Assembly: GCF_001968835.1 (NCBI RefSeq)
Contig: NZ_MRDE01000072.1
Coordinates: 1 to 64,000, forward strand
Reading direction: 5' to 3'
Origin: Tersicoccus phoenicis
Lineage (GTDB): Bacteria > Actinomycetota > Actinomycetes > Actinomycetales > Micrococcaceae
DNA: 64,000 nt
The position numbers and the translations under genes are program-made. Within the stretch, counting starts at the first letter, position 1; every line of letters begins with the position of its first letter. Under the pieces are notes generated by a model. The model did not search any database. It saw only the letters and a list, made by a program, of their open reading frames with translations, and was not told the DNA's origin. Of this stretch, positions 46,820 through 55,322 are shown one piece after another.

Positions 46820-48024
46820 GCTGGTGCCACCACGCTCAGATCGCGGGCCAGCTGCCGGGCCTGCCCCTCCCACTTGGCGTAGGCGTCCGGGAAAGCGGAG
46901 ACCTGGACACGTTGTGCGGCCACGGTCAACGGCAGCTGCTGCCAGCCCGGAATGGTCTGCAGCCGGTCGAGGAACATGTCGGTGGACCGGGTCGGGCTCA
47001 TGGCGTCGGAGACGGTGCCCCACGAGAACATCGAGCCGTTGACCTGCTGCTGGAACAGGCCCACGGAGAAGCCGTCCACCCCGCGCGCCGACTGGTCCGG
47101 CGTCAGCGCCTGCGAACCGGGCACCTTCGGGTTCCAGTACATCCGCAGGTTGGACTCCTGCATGGCGGTGGCGAGTGCGACCTCGGCCGCGCGCTGGGGC
47201 AGCCCCCGCTCGCGCACCCGGTTGACGATCTGCTGGGCGTACTGCTTCTGGTCGACGGTCAGCGGCAGCGACGTCGCCCCCACGGTGACCGGTGCGGCCG
47301 CGGCGGCGACCCCGACGGTGACCCCCGCCGGCGTCGTGCCCGTCAGCGCCGTGCCCGTCGGGCCGGTGATCGCACCGGCGGGAACGTCCGGCGCCCCCGG
47401 CACGATGCGGCGGATCGCCGTCAGGTTGCTGTACTGCTCCCAGGCGTCCCGCACCTGGACGGTCTTGCCGGGCACGGGAGCGTCGATGGCCTTCCCGTCG
47501 CCGAGGTAGAGGGCGATGTGGTCGCCGCCGAAACTGATCAGCAGGTCGCCCGGCTTCGCGTCGGCCAGGGAGGCCACCGGTGTGCCCTGTGTCATCTGGT
47601 CGCGGACCAGCCGGGGCAGGTCGATGCCCACGTCCTTGAACACGCGTTGGACGAAACTCGAGCAGTCCATGCCGACCGCCGGGTCCGTCCCGCCCCACAC
47701 GTAGGGGACGCCCACGTACTTCTTCGCGGCGCCGACGACGTCGGCGCCGGTCACCCCGCCGGCCGTGGATCCGAGCGCGGCGGCGACGGACGTGCCGGTG
47801 GCACCGCCCGCTGTGGCCAGGGCCGCGCCGGCGGACAGGCCGGCGCTGGTCGCGACGGCACGGCCGAGTTCGGTCGCGAATGCCGGTGAGCCGTCCGTGG
47901 CCGCGCGGGCACCGGTGCTCGACCCGGCCGTACCCGCCGCGACGGCGGTGGTGCGCTGCGGCGTGAGCGCGGCGATGGTGGCGTGGATCTGCGCCACCCG
48001 GCCGAGGGTCTCGGTCATGCTCAT
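46816..48024 (-). CDS. NlpC/P60 plus lysozyme-like wall hydrolase in the flagellar operon
   Basis: The 402-residue protein joins two wall-degrading domains. Residues ~95-210 are NlpC/P60 with catalytic Cys in VGMDCSSFVQRVF and His in GDHIALYLGDGK. After a Ala/Val/Gly linker, residues ~255-395 form a lysozyme-like domain with a candidate acid Glu in TAMQESNLRMYWNP and GLFQQQVNGSMF. There is no obvious signal peptide, so it may leave through the flagellar export gate. Between fliJ and fliK it probably replaces FlgJ in opening peptidoglycan for the rod. That role is inference from domains and position. Confidence 0.8.
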   Translation of the reverse strand: MSMTETLGRVAQIHATIAALTPQRTTAVAAGTAGSSTGARAATDGSPAFATELGRAVATSAGLSAGAALATAGGATGTSVAAALGSTAGGVTGADVVGAAKKYVGVPYVWGGTDPAVGMDCSSFVQRVFKDVGIDLPRLVRDQMTQGTPVASLADAKPGDLLISFGGDHIALYLGDGKAIDAPVPGKTVQVRDAWEQYSNLTAIRRIVPGAPDVPAGAITGPTGTALTGTTPAGVTVGVAAAAAPVTVGATSLPLTVDQKQYAQQIVNRVRERGLPQRAAEVALATAMQESNLRMYWNPKVPGSQALTPDQSARGVDGFSVGLFQQQVNGSMFSWGTVSDAMSPTRSTDMFLDRLQTIPGWQQLPLTVAAQRVQVSAFPDAYAKWEGQARQLARDLSVVAPA

Positions 48025-48446
48025 GGCGCCTCCGCCCGTCCGTGCCCGGTGACGGCGAGTTCGTCCAGGGCGGCTTGCTCGGCGGCCAACTCCTGTTCCA
48101 CCGTCCGCGCGTCGTGCCGTTCCTCGAGCTTCTCCAGGCCCGCGGTCGCGATCCGCGCCGCGGTCCACGCGTCCCGCAGGGCCCGCTCCTCGTCCGCGGC
48201 GGTCGCGACGGCGGCGTCCAGTTCGGCCAGCAGGGCGATCGTCGAGGACCGCGCCGCCGCGATCGCGCGCAGGCTCACCATGCTGTCCGGGGCGGCGGAA
48301 CCGGCGGCGGCGTGGCCGTACATGCCGTCCCGCCGCGCCCGGACGGCACGGTGCTCGGCCGCTGCGGCGCCCCAGCGCGCCGCGGCGGTGTCCTCGTTCA
48401 GCCGGCGCAGGCGGAGCAGCCCGGCCAACCGGAACGGGGCGGTCAT
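48021..48446 (-). CDS. fliJ: flagellar export chaperone FliJ
   Basis: FliJ is the coiled-coil stalk of the export ATPase and an escort for chaperones. The 141-residue protein is nearly all Ala/Glu/Arg-rich helix (FRLAGLLRLRRLNEDTAAAR, later EERHDARTVEQELAAEQAAL). It directly follows fliI with an ATGA overlap. Sequence signal is weak; length, coiled-coil pattern and position decide. Confidence 0.78.
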   Translation of the reverse strand: MTAPFRLAGLLRLRRLNEDTAAARWGAAAAEHRAVRARRDGMYGHAAAGSAAPDSMVSLRAIAAARSSTIALLAELDAAVATAADEERALRDAWTAARIATAGLEKLEERHDARTVEQELAAEQAALDELAVTGHGRAEAP

Positions 48447-49864
48447 GCCGCCACGCCCAGCAGCTCGCACAGGTCGCCGAGCCGGCGCCACGCCTCGTCC
48501 GGGGCCGTGCTCTGATCCATCGGCTGGCGCAGGAACCCGTCGATCGCGTCCCGGTGGGCGACGGCCGCGTCGACCAGCGGGTTGCTTCCCGGCTGGTAGG
48601 CGCCGACGTCGAGCAGGTCCTGCGCGGAGCGGCGCGCCGCGAGCACCCGGCGCAGGCCGGTGGCAAGGGCCCGCTGCCGTGGGTCGGTGACCTTCGCCGC
48701 GAGCCGGGAGATGGAGCCGAGGGCGTCGACGGACGGGAAGTGGCCGGACACGGCGAGCGCCCGGTCCAGGACCACGTGCCCGTCCAGGATGGACCGCGCG
48801 GAGTCGGCGACCGGGTCGTTGTGGTCGTCCCCGTCGACGAGGACCGTGTAGATACCGGTGATGGACCCGGTGGTGGCGGTGCCGGCGCGCTCGAGCAGCC
48901 GGGCCAGCACGGCGAATGTCGAGGGCGGGTAGCCGCGGGTGGCGGGCGGTTCCCCGGCGGACAGGCCGATCTCTCGCTGCGCCATGGCGACGCGGGTGAG
49001 TGAGTCCATCATCAGTAGCACGTCGGCGCCCTCGTCGCGCAGGGCCTCGGCGATCCGGGTGGCGGTGCCCGCGGCGCGCAGCCGCATCAGCGCGGGCTCG
49101 TCCCCGGTCGCGACGACGACGACGGACCGGGCCAGGCCGGCCGCGCCGAGGTCGTCCTCGAGGAATTCGCGGACCTCGCGACCGCGCTCGCCGACGAGGG
49201 CGATGACGGCGACGTCGGCGGCGGTGCCCCGCGTGACCATGGACAGCAGGGACGACTTGCCGACGCCGGAGCCGGCGAACAGGCCCAGCCGCTGGCCCCG
49301 GCCGATCGTGGTCAGGGTGTCGAGCACCCGCACCCCGGTCGCGATCGGGGCGGTGATCCGGGCGCGTCCCATGGCGGGGGGCGCCGTGTTGGCCCACGGG
49401 ACGGAGCGGACGCCGGTGAGGGGGCCGCGGCCGTCGACGGGCCGGCCCGACCCGTCGATGACCCGGCCGAGCAGGCCGCGGCCGGCGGGCACGGTTGAGC
49501 CACCCGAACGGCGACGGACGGGGTCGCCGACCCGGATCCCGGCCAGCGAGCCGAGCGGCATGCAGCTCAGTGTCCGGTCGGCGGCGACGACCTCGACGTC
49601 GACGGGGTTCGCCTCCCCCACGGCCAGGACGTCACCGACGGAACCGGGCAGCCCGGCCACGGTCAGCCCGAGGCCGCGGACCGCGGTCACGGCGCCACGG
49701 CGTTCGGGGGTTGCGGCGCGCACCGCGACCGCGAGCCGGGCCGGCAGCACCGGCCGGCGAGCACCGGGTCCGGTGCCGTCCTCGAGACCGGTGTCCGGGC
49801 CGGGACCGCGGTCGGACCGGACCTGCGGCTCGGGGGCCGCGCCGAGCAGCGTGGCAGTGCTCAT
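48443..49864 (-). CDS. fliI: flagellar export ATPase FliI
   Basis: FliI is the hexameric ATPase of the export apparatus. The 473-residue protein resembles F1 beta: Walker A GLFAGSGVGKSSLLSMV, Walker B VLLMMDSLTRVAMAQREIGL, GEPPATRGYPPS and the C-terminal helical domain. The first ~40 residues are a variable Gly/Pro tail. Starts with ATG overlapping fliH. Confidence 0.95.
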   Translation of the reverse strand: MSTATLLGAAPEPQVRSDRGPGPDTGLEDGTGPGARRPVLPARLAVAVRAATPERRGAVTAVRGLGLTVAGLPGSVGDVLAVGEANPVDVEVVAADRTLSCMPLGSLAGIRVGDPVRRRSGGSTVPAGRGLLGRVIDGSGRPVDGRGPLTGVRSVPWANTAPPAMGRARITAPIATGVRVLDTLTTIGRGQRLGLFAGSGVGKSSLLSMVTRGTAADVAVIALVGERGREVREFLEDDLGAAGLARSVVVVATGDEPALMRLRAAGTATRIAEALRDEGADVLLMMDSLTRVAMAQREIGLSAGEPPATRGYPPSTFAVLARLLERAGTATTGSITGIYTVLVDGDDHNDPVADSARSILDGHVVLDRALAVSGHFPSVDALGSISRLAAKVTDPRQRALATGLRRVLAARRSAQDLLDVGAYQPGSNPLVDAAVAHRDAIDGFLRQPMDQSTAPDEAWRRLGDLCELLGVAA

Positions 49865-50517
49865 CCGACCCCCTCCTCGCGGACGGCATCTTCCAGAGCC
49901 GTGCGGACCCGGGCCACGGCAGTGCCCAGCCGGGCGTCCAGTGTGCCGGCCGGGTAGTCGGCGAGCGCGTCGCCGGGGGCGACCAGGGGGTCGGCGATCA
50001 GCGCCGCCCCGTCGGGCAGCAGGTCGGCGGCGAGCCCGGATTCTCTCAGCAGCGCGACGTCGGCGGGGTTGAGCCGTACCCGGACCATGTCGTCGGCGTC
50101 GTCCGCCGCGACGGCCCGGGTCAGAGCGGCGCGGGCGGCGGCGAACGGGTCCCGGCGGGTGTGGTCGCCCAGCAGGGCCTCGGCCAGGTCGACGACCGCG
50201 TCGGCGAACCGGGCGTCCCAGTCGGCCAGCACCGGTGCGGTGCGGGCGCGCAGCTGCCCGGCGGCCGCCTGCAGGGCGGCGGCCGCGGCGTCGAGCCGGG
50301 CCCGGGCAGCGGCCGCCTGGGCGCGCTGCTCCGCCTCGTGCCGTTCCTGGCTCAACCGGGCCGCGACCTCGGCGCTGCGCAGACCGGCGGCGTACCCGGC
50401 GGCGTGGCCACGGGTGAAGCCCTCGGTCCGGGTCCGGTCGGCGCCCGGCGCCGCAACGCGCGGGAAGACCACCGGGACGGGCCGGGACCGGCGGGCGGCC
50501 TGCGTGTCAGTCGACAT
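49861..50517 (-). CDS. fliH: flagellar assembly protein FliH
   Basis: FliH is the regulator and stator-like partner of FliI. The 218-residue protein has FTRGHAAGYAAGLRSAEVAA (Gly-xxx-Gly repeats typical of FliH), an Ala/Arg/Gln-rich coiled coil and a C domain (VRLNPADVALLRESG). The ATG lies inside the fliG 3' end (11-nt overlap). Confidence 0.87.
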   Translation of the reverse strand: MSTDTQAARRSRPVPVVFPRVAAPGADRTRTEGFTRGHAAGYAAGLRSAEVAARLSQERHEAEQRAQAAAARARLDAAAAALQAAAGQLRARTAPVLADWDARFADAVVDLAEALLGDHTRRDPFAAARAALTRAVAADDADDMVRVRLNPADVALLRESGLAADLLPDGAALIADPLVAPGDALADYPAGTLDARLGTAVARVRTALEDAVREEGVG

Positions 50518-51526
50518 AGTCGTCCTCCCCGCGACGCAGCGTGATCTCACCGTCGGCCTCCAGGGCGCGGATGCCGCGCACCACCTCGGCGCGGGCCTGT
50601 TCGACCTCGGACGCACGCACCGGTCCGGTGGACGCCGCCTCGGCCTGCAGGATCTCCCGGTTGCGGTCGGAGACGTTGCCCAGGACGACCTCGACGACGG
50701 GCTCCGGTGCACCCTTCATGGCGCGGGCCAGCACGGTCGGGTCCAGGCCACGCAGGATCCGCTGCACGTCGCGCCGGTCGAAGGTGACGAGGTCCTCGAA
50801 CGTGAGCATCCGCGACCGCACCTCCTCGGCGAGCGCCGGATCCCGTTCGGTCAGCCCGTCCAGGACGGCCCGCTCGGTGGCCACGTCGGCGCGGTTGATG
50901 ATGTTCAGCAGCGGCTGCAGCCCGCCGACCATGGCGGCTCGGCGGGGCACTCCGGAGGTGCCGACGCGGGCGCGCAGGGTCTCCGCGACCACGCCCACCG
51001 CCTCCGGCGTGGCGGTCCCCATCACCGCGATGGCGCGAGCGACCTCCACCGACCGGGCGCGCTCCAGCCCGGCGAGCACGGCGGACGCCTGCTGCGGGTC
51101 CAGGTGCGCGAGGACGAGCGCCGCCGTCTCCGGCAGCTCCCCGTCGAGCAGGTTGACCAGGTCGCCGGCCTCGATGTCCTCCAGGAAGTCGAAGGAGCGA
51201 CCGGCGGCGGTCGACGTCACGCGATCCATCACACCGGCGGCCCGCTCGGCCCCGAAGGATGCGGCCAGCAGGTTCGCGGCGACGCCGCGCCCCCCCGCCG
51301 GGGCGCGCCTGCCGGAGAGGGCGATGTCGTGGAACTCGGAGATGACCGACTCGGCCGTCTCGGTATCCACCCGGTTCAGCCGCACGATCTCGGCGGCGAT
51401 CCCTTCGGCCTCCGCCTCGCTGAACTGTGCGAGTACCCGAGCGGCGTTCTCGGCGCTCATCTGCATCAGCACGACGGCGGCCTTCTGGGTGCCGGTGAGC
51501 GCGCGCGGCACGGTCTGCTGATTCAC
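50507..51526 (-). CDS. fliG: flagellar motor switch protein FliG
   Basis: FliG transmits stator force to the rotor. The 339-residue protein has the N domain (ALTGTQKAAVVLMQMSAENA), a middle domain and the C-terminal torque helix (EEVRSRMLTFEDLVTFDRRD) with its charged residues; DPTVLARAMKG precedes the C end. Overlaps fliF by four bases. Confidence 0.95.
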   Translation of the reverse strand: MNQQTVPRALTGTQKAAVVLMQMSAENAARVLAQFSEAEAEGIAAEIVRLNRVDTETAESVISEFHDIALSGRRAPAGGRGVAANLLAASFGAERAAGVMDRVTSTAAGRSFDFLEDIEAGDLVNLLDGELPETAALVLAHLDPQQASAVLAGLERARSVEVARAIAVMGTATPEAVGVVAETLRARVGTSGVPRRAAMVGGLQPLLNIINRADVATERAVLDGLTERDPALAEEVRSRMLTFEDLVTFDRRDVQRILRGLDPTVLARAMKGAPEPVVEVVLGNVSDRNREILQAEAASTGPVRASEVEQARAEVVRGIRALEADGEITLRRGEDDYVD

Positions 51527-53172
51527 ACCCGGGCCCGCTCATCCATCATGCCGCGCAGGTAGTCGGCGGCGACCCGGGGGTCCGTGCCGCCCAGGGCGTC
51601 GACCTCGTTGCGGCGCAGGTCGCCGCTCGCGTCGATCGGCGTGATGGTCTCCAGCGGGGTCGCCAGGGGGATCGCCGAGGTCATCGGGGCGGCGCCGATC
51701 GCCTCCACCGCGGGCCCCCCCACCGCCGCGGGCGTGTCGACCATCTCCTGCAGATGCAGCGGCGAACCACCCAGCTCCAGGGGCTGACGGGCGGTGCGGC
51801 GGGACCGCAACCAGAGGACGCCGACGATGACCAACAGCAGGAACAGGCCCCCGACACCGAGGAAGATGTTGGTCCACATCTGCTGGTCGGCGCGGGCGGC
51901 GGCCTCGGCCTGCGCGGCCTTGAGGGCGGCGTCTGCCTGCTGCGCGGCGCTCGTACTGAACGGCACCACCTGCAGGGACAGGGTGTCACCCCGCTTGACG
52001 TCGATGCCCGCTGCAGCGGAGACGAGCTGGTTGAGGGAGGCGACGTTCAGCCCACCGGCGGCGGTCTGGTTCACGGCCACCGAGACGAACTGCCGTTTCA
52101 GGGCGCCGGCCGGGACGGTACGCTGCTCGGTCTGCTTGCTGACCGCGTTGTTCCGGGTCGTCGAGCTGGACGTGTAGTTGCCGTTGCCCCCCTTCGGGTT
52201 CGCCTGACCCGGCGACTGCGCACCGGGCACGGCGATGTTGTCCGGGCCGAGCACCCCGGCGGACCCGGCCGCGCCCGTGCCCTGGTAGGCCTCGGTGGTC
52301 GTGGTCTCGCTGAGCGGCTCGGTGCCCTTGCTGGTGGTGAACGACTCGCTCGTCTGCTCGGCGGACTGGGTGTCGATCTCGGGGGTGACGGCGACGGTCG
52401 CGTTGCCGGGCCCGACCACCCGGTCGAGCACCGCTTGCACGGAGGCCTGGGTCTGCTTCTGGTAATCGGCGGCCTGGGCCCCGGTGGTGCCCGTGGTGCC
52501 GGTGCCGACGGCGGAGAGCACGGCGCCCGCGCTGTCGACCACGGACACGTTCTTCGGGGTGAGCTTCTCCACGGAGGCGCTGGTGAGGTGAACGATCGCC
52601 TGCACCTGCTCGGTGCTCAGCTGCTGACCCGGGCGGGCCTTGATGAACACGGAAGCGGTGGGGTCGGCGGCCTGGGCGGTGAACACCGTCTTGTCCGGGA
52701 TGGCCAGCTGCACGGAGGCGGTCTCGACCCCGTCGAGGGAGCCGATGGTGGCGGCCAGCTCACCTTCGATGGCGCGTTTGTACGTCACCTTCTGCTGGAA
52801 CTCCGACGAGGTGACGCCCATCTTGTCGAGCAGGGAGTACCCGGTGGCGGGTGCGGCCGGCAAGCCCGCGGCGGCGGCCTTGAGCCGCTCGTCGTACACC
52901 TTGTCCTCCGGGACCAGCACCGTGGAGCCGCCGTCGGCGAGTTGGTAGGGCACGTTGTCCTTGCGCAGTTGCTCCACGACGGCGCTCGCGTCGGCGTCCT
53001 TCATCCCCGAGAACAGGGGGCTGTAGGTGGGCCGGGTCAGCCAGCTGGTCAGCGCGACACCGCCCAGCACGAGCACGGCGATGCCGATCAGGGCGATGGT
53101 GCGCTGGGCGACGCTGAACCGGCCCACGGTCGCCGAGAGACGGCGGGCGAGACCACTCAGGGCGGGAGGCAT
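51523..53172 (-). CDS. fliF: flagellar MS-ring protein FliF
   Basis: FliF forms the MS ring in the membrane. The 549-residue protein has an N-terminal helix (IALIGIAVLVLGGVALTSWL), YscJ/RBM domains (YSPLFSGMKDADASAVVEQL, KAAAAGLPAAPATGYSLLDK), a Gly/Ser/Asn-rich variable loop near 330 and a C-terminal helix (NIFLGVGGLFLLLVIVGVLW). The C-tail that binds FliG is present. Confidence 0.95.
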   Translation of the reverse strand: MPPALSGLARRLSATVGRFSVAQRTIALIGIAVLVLGGVALTSWLTRPTYSPLFSGMKDADASAVVEQLRKDNVPYQLADGGSTVLVPEDKVYDERLKAAAAGLPAAPATGYSLLDKMGVTSSEFQQKVTYKRAIEGELAATIGSLDGVETASVQLAIPDKTVFTAQAADPTASVFIKARPGQQLSTEQVQAIVHLTSASVEKLTPKNVSVVDSAGAVLSAVGTGTTGTTGAQAADYQKQTQASVQAVLDRVVGPGNATVAVTPEIDTQSAEQTSESFTTSKGTEPLSETTTTEAYQGTGAAGSAGVLGPDNIAVPGAQSPGQANPKGGNGNYTSSSTTRNNAVSKQTEQRTVPAGALKRQFVSVAVNQTAAGGLNVASLNQLVSAAAGIDVKRGDTLSLQVVPFSTSAAQQADAALKAAQAEAAARADQQMWTNIFLGVGGLFLLLVIVGVLWLRSRRTARQPLELGGSPLHLQEMVDTPAAVGGPAVEAIGAAPMTSAIPLATPLETITPIDASGDLRRNEVDALGGTDPRVAADYLRGMMDERARV

Positions 53173-53501
53173 CAGGCCTGCATCCTCATCATCTCGTTGA
53201 AGCCGCTGACGGCCTGGTTCCGCACCGCGGCGACGAGTTCCATGGTGGTCTGGGCCCGGCCGGCGGCGAGGGTGGCCCGGTGGATGTCGGTCAGGTCACC
53301 GGTGACGGCCTGCAGGGCGAGCGTGTTCGACGTCGTCTGCTGCTGCTGCAGGCCACCGAGCACACCGGACAAAGTGCCGGCGAACGTGCCGTCGGAGGGG
53401 CCGGAGCCACCGGCCGACCCCGCCCCGGCGGCGCGCCCCACGTACCCGGTGCCGGTGACGCCGCTGACTCCGTTCACGGCGCCCAGCGCCAGCTCGCTCA
53501 T
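53172..53501 (-). CDS. fliE: flagellar hook-basal body protein FliE
   Basis: FliE joins the MS ring to the rod. The 109-residue protein has a Gly-rich N half and the conserved C half (VTGDLTDIHRATLAAGRAQT, ELVAAVRNQAVSGFNEMMRM). The stop shares a base with the fliF ATG (TGATG). Confidence 0.92.
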   Translation of the reverse strand: MSELALGAVNGVSGVTGTGYVGRAAGAGSAGGSGPSDGTFAGTLSGVLGGLQQQQTTSNTLALQAVTGDLTDIHRATLAAGRAQTTMELVAAVRNQAVSGFNEMMRMQA

Positions 53502-53893
53502 CCGTTCTTCCCGATCTGCAGGGCGGCCTGGTAGATCTGTTTGGCCTGGTCCACGACCTGGGCGTTGGCCTGGTAGCCGCGCTGAGCCATGATCAGGGCC
53601 GTCATCTGCTCGTTGAGGTCGATGTCCGGGTAGCGCACGTTGCCGTTCGCGTCCGCGAGCGGGTGGTCCGGCTGGTTCACGATGCGCCCGTTCGCATCGC
53701 CCATCGGCGTGCTGCGGACGTAGACGCCGCTCGTGCCCGCTCCGGCCTGCGCCTCGATGTACCGTGCGCGGAACGCCTGGTCGCTGGTGCGGGTGACGGT
53801 GTTGACGTTGGCGATGTTGTCGGAGATCGCGTCCAGCCATTTCCGGTGCACGGTCAGGGCGGTGCCGGCGATACCGATCGCGTCGAACGTCAC
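53498..53893 (-). CDS. flgC: flagellar rod protein FlgC
   Basis: FlgC is a proximal rod subunit. The 131-residue protein has the rod signature LTVHRKWLDAISDNIANVNT and the C-terminal block MTALIMAQRGYQANAQVV. GTG 53893 overlaps the flgB stop (GTGA). Confidence 0.93.
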   Translation of the reverse strand: MTFDAIGIAGTALTVHRKWLDAISDNIANVNTVTRTSDQAFRARYIEAQAGAGTSGVYVRSTPMGDANGRIVNQPDHPLADANGNVRYPDIDLNEQMTALIMAQRGYQANAQVVDQAKQIYQAALQIGKNG

Positions 53894-54234
53894 GACGTGG
53901 TCCTCAGGGCGGCGCGCAGCGCCGCGGACTGGTTGCCGATCGCGGAGCTGGCGAACTGGTAGCGCAGCACCGTGTCGACGTTGGCGAGAGTCTCGGTCTC
54001 CAGGTTGACGTTGTTGCCGTTCAACTGGGTGGGTTCGACGGACAGCGACGTCGTCGGCGTCGTCCGCCCGCTGCCGGTGCGCACGGAGGCGGTGAGAGCC
54101 TCCTCGAAGGCCACCCGCTGGGCCCGGTAGCCCGGGGTGTTGACGTTGGCGATGTTGTCCGCTATGGCACGCTGCCGCGCCGCCAGCCCGTCGAGGGCGC
54201 TGGTGAGCGCGGTGTTCGTCACGGATTCGAGCAC
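53890..54234 (-). CDS. flgB: flagellar rod protein FlgB
   Basis: FlgB is the first rod subunit on FliE. The 114-residue protein has ALDGLAARQRAIADNIANVN and TPGYRAQRVAFEEAL, then NNVNLETETLANVDTVLRYQ. GTG 54234 is chosen for the family N terminus; the frame is open to 54309 but the sigma28 site there would cut it. First gene of the main basal-body operon. Confidence 0.93.
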   Translation of the reverse strand: MLESVTNTALTSALDGLAARQRAIADNIANVNTPGYRAQRVAFEEALTASVRTGSGRTTPTTSLSVEPTQLNGNNVNLETETLANVDTVLRYQFASSAIGNQSAALRAALRTTS

Positions 54235-54308
54235 GGCTGTCCTGCCTGTCCTGCAGCAATGACGGCCGATCCGTGGCCGGGTGATGAGCGATCCGTGCTC
54301 ACCGGCCA

Positions 54309-54335
54309 CTATCGGCGGGTGCCGCCGAGGCGTTA
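54309..54335 (-). promoter_or_regulatory. sigma28-type promoter of the flgB operon
   Basis: Minus strand TAAC (54335-54332), 15 nt, GCCGATAG (54316-54309), about 70 nt upstream of the flgB GTG. It would transcribe flgB through motB. Confidence 0.8.
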
Positions 54336-54434
54336 GCCGTGGTCAGCGGGCAGATCGGACGTCGGTCCCGCGGACCCGGCCGACCGCCCGGGTCCGGTCA
54401 CCGGGTTCGGTCGCCGGCGAGTCCGGCCCCGGGC

Positions 54435-54893
54435 TCAGCCGACCACGTCGACGTAGGCCGGACCGAGCCGGCCCGTGCCGGATCGGACGGCGTCCACCGT
54501 GGCCAGATGCCGTGCCGTGGCACCCTTGGCCGCCTCCAGCAGGGCCGCCGTGGCACGCTGTCGCGTGATCAGGCGCTGGATCCGGCCGCGCAGGTACTCG
54601 GGCACCGGGCCCAGTCCCGGCGGCGGGACCCATCGGGTGCGCCGCAGCGCGAGACCGGCCGCGTCGGCACCGGCAGCCACCGGTGCCGACGCGTCGGTGG
54701 GTACCGGTCCCCCGACCGGCACCGCCCGTGAGACCGCCGGCGACCCAGGTCCCCCCAATCCGGCGGCTGACGGATCCGCGAGCAGTCGGTCCGCCTCGTC
54801 GAGCGCGTGCTCGAGCGCGTCCAGGACCGCGAGCCAGCGGACGATGTTGTGTTCCTCGAACGAGACGAACGGGTCGGGGGCCGGCTCAGCCAA
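54435..54893 (-). CDS. unknown protein in the fliT position
   Basis: The 152-residue protein follows fliS, where a FliT-type FliD chaperone often lies. The N part is helical (FEEHNIVRWLAVLDALEHAL, DEADRLLADP); a Pro/Ala linker follows, then a basic helix (YLRGRIQRLITRQRATAALL). I do not recognise a family. TTG 54893 has GGAGG eight bases upstream and overlaps the fliS stop; the frame is open to 54968 without support. FliT-like function is a guess from order. Confidence 0.6.
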   Translation of the reverse strand: MAEPAPDPFVSFEEHNIVRWLAVLDALEHALDEADRLLADPSAAGLGGPGSPAVSRAVPVGGPVPTDASAPVAAGADAAGLALRRTRWVPPPGLGPVPEYLRGRIQRLITRQRATAALLEAAKGATARHLATVDAVRSGTGRLGPAYVDVVG

Positions 54894-55317
54894 CGCTCCA
54901 GCCTCCGAGCGCCGGAGACGGCGTCGCGGGGGCGGGAACGGCGTCGGCGGCGGCGTGCCAGCTCTCATGCAGCGGGGCCAGCAGGGCGATGGCCTCCCGG
55001 GTACGCTCGACGTCGCGGCGCACGTTCGCGGTGATCAGGGCGGTGTGCACGTACGTGTAGATGCCGCGCAGGCTCTCGGCCCCGTCCCACACGTCCGTGC
55101 GGAGGCTGGCGGACAGCTCGGTGATGATGTCTTGGGCGTGCACGAGGTCGACGGCCGCGGCCGGCCAGCGTTGCTCCACCTGGGCCGCCTCGGCGCGGCG
55201 CAGGTCGAGCAGCAGCCGGTCGTACAGCATGGTCAGCAGGCGTGCGGGGCTGGCGGAGAGGACGGCGTCACGGGTGTACTGGGCGCGTTGCCGGGCCTGC
55301 ATCAGGGTGGTGCTCAT
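54886..55317 (-). CDS. fliS: flagellin chaperone FliS
   Basis: FliS binds the flagellin C terminus and prevents early polymerisation. The 143-residue helical protein has QYTRDAVLSASPARLLTMLY, DRLLLDLRRAE, and LVHAQDIITELSASLRTDVW, the family blocks. It follows fliD by five bases. Confidence 0.93.
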   Translation of the reverse strand: MSTTLMQARQRAQYTRDAVLSASPARLLTMLYDRLLLDLRRAEAAQVEQRWPAAAVDLVHAQDIITELSASLRTDVWDGAESLRGIYTYVHTALITANVRRDVERTREAIALLAPLHESWHAAADAVPAPATPSPALGGWSVG

Positions 55318-55322
55318 CGACG

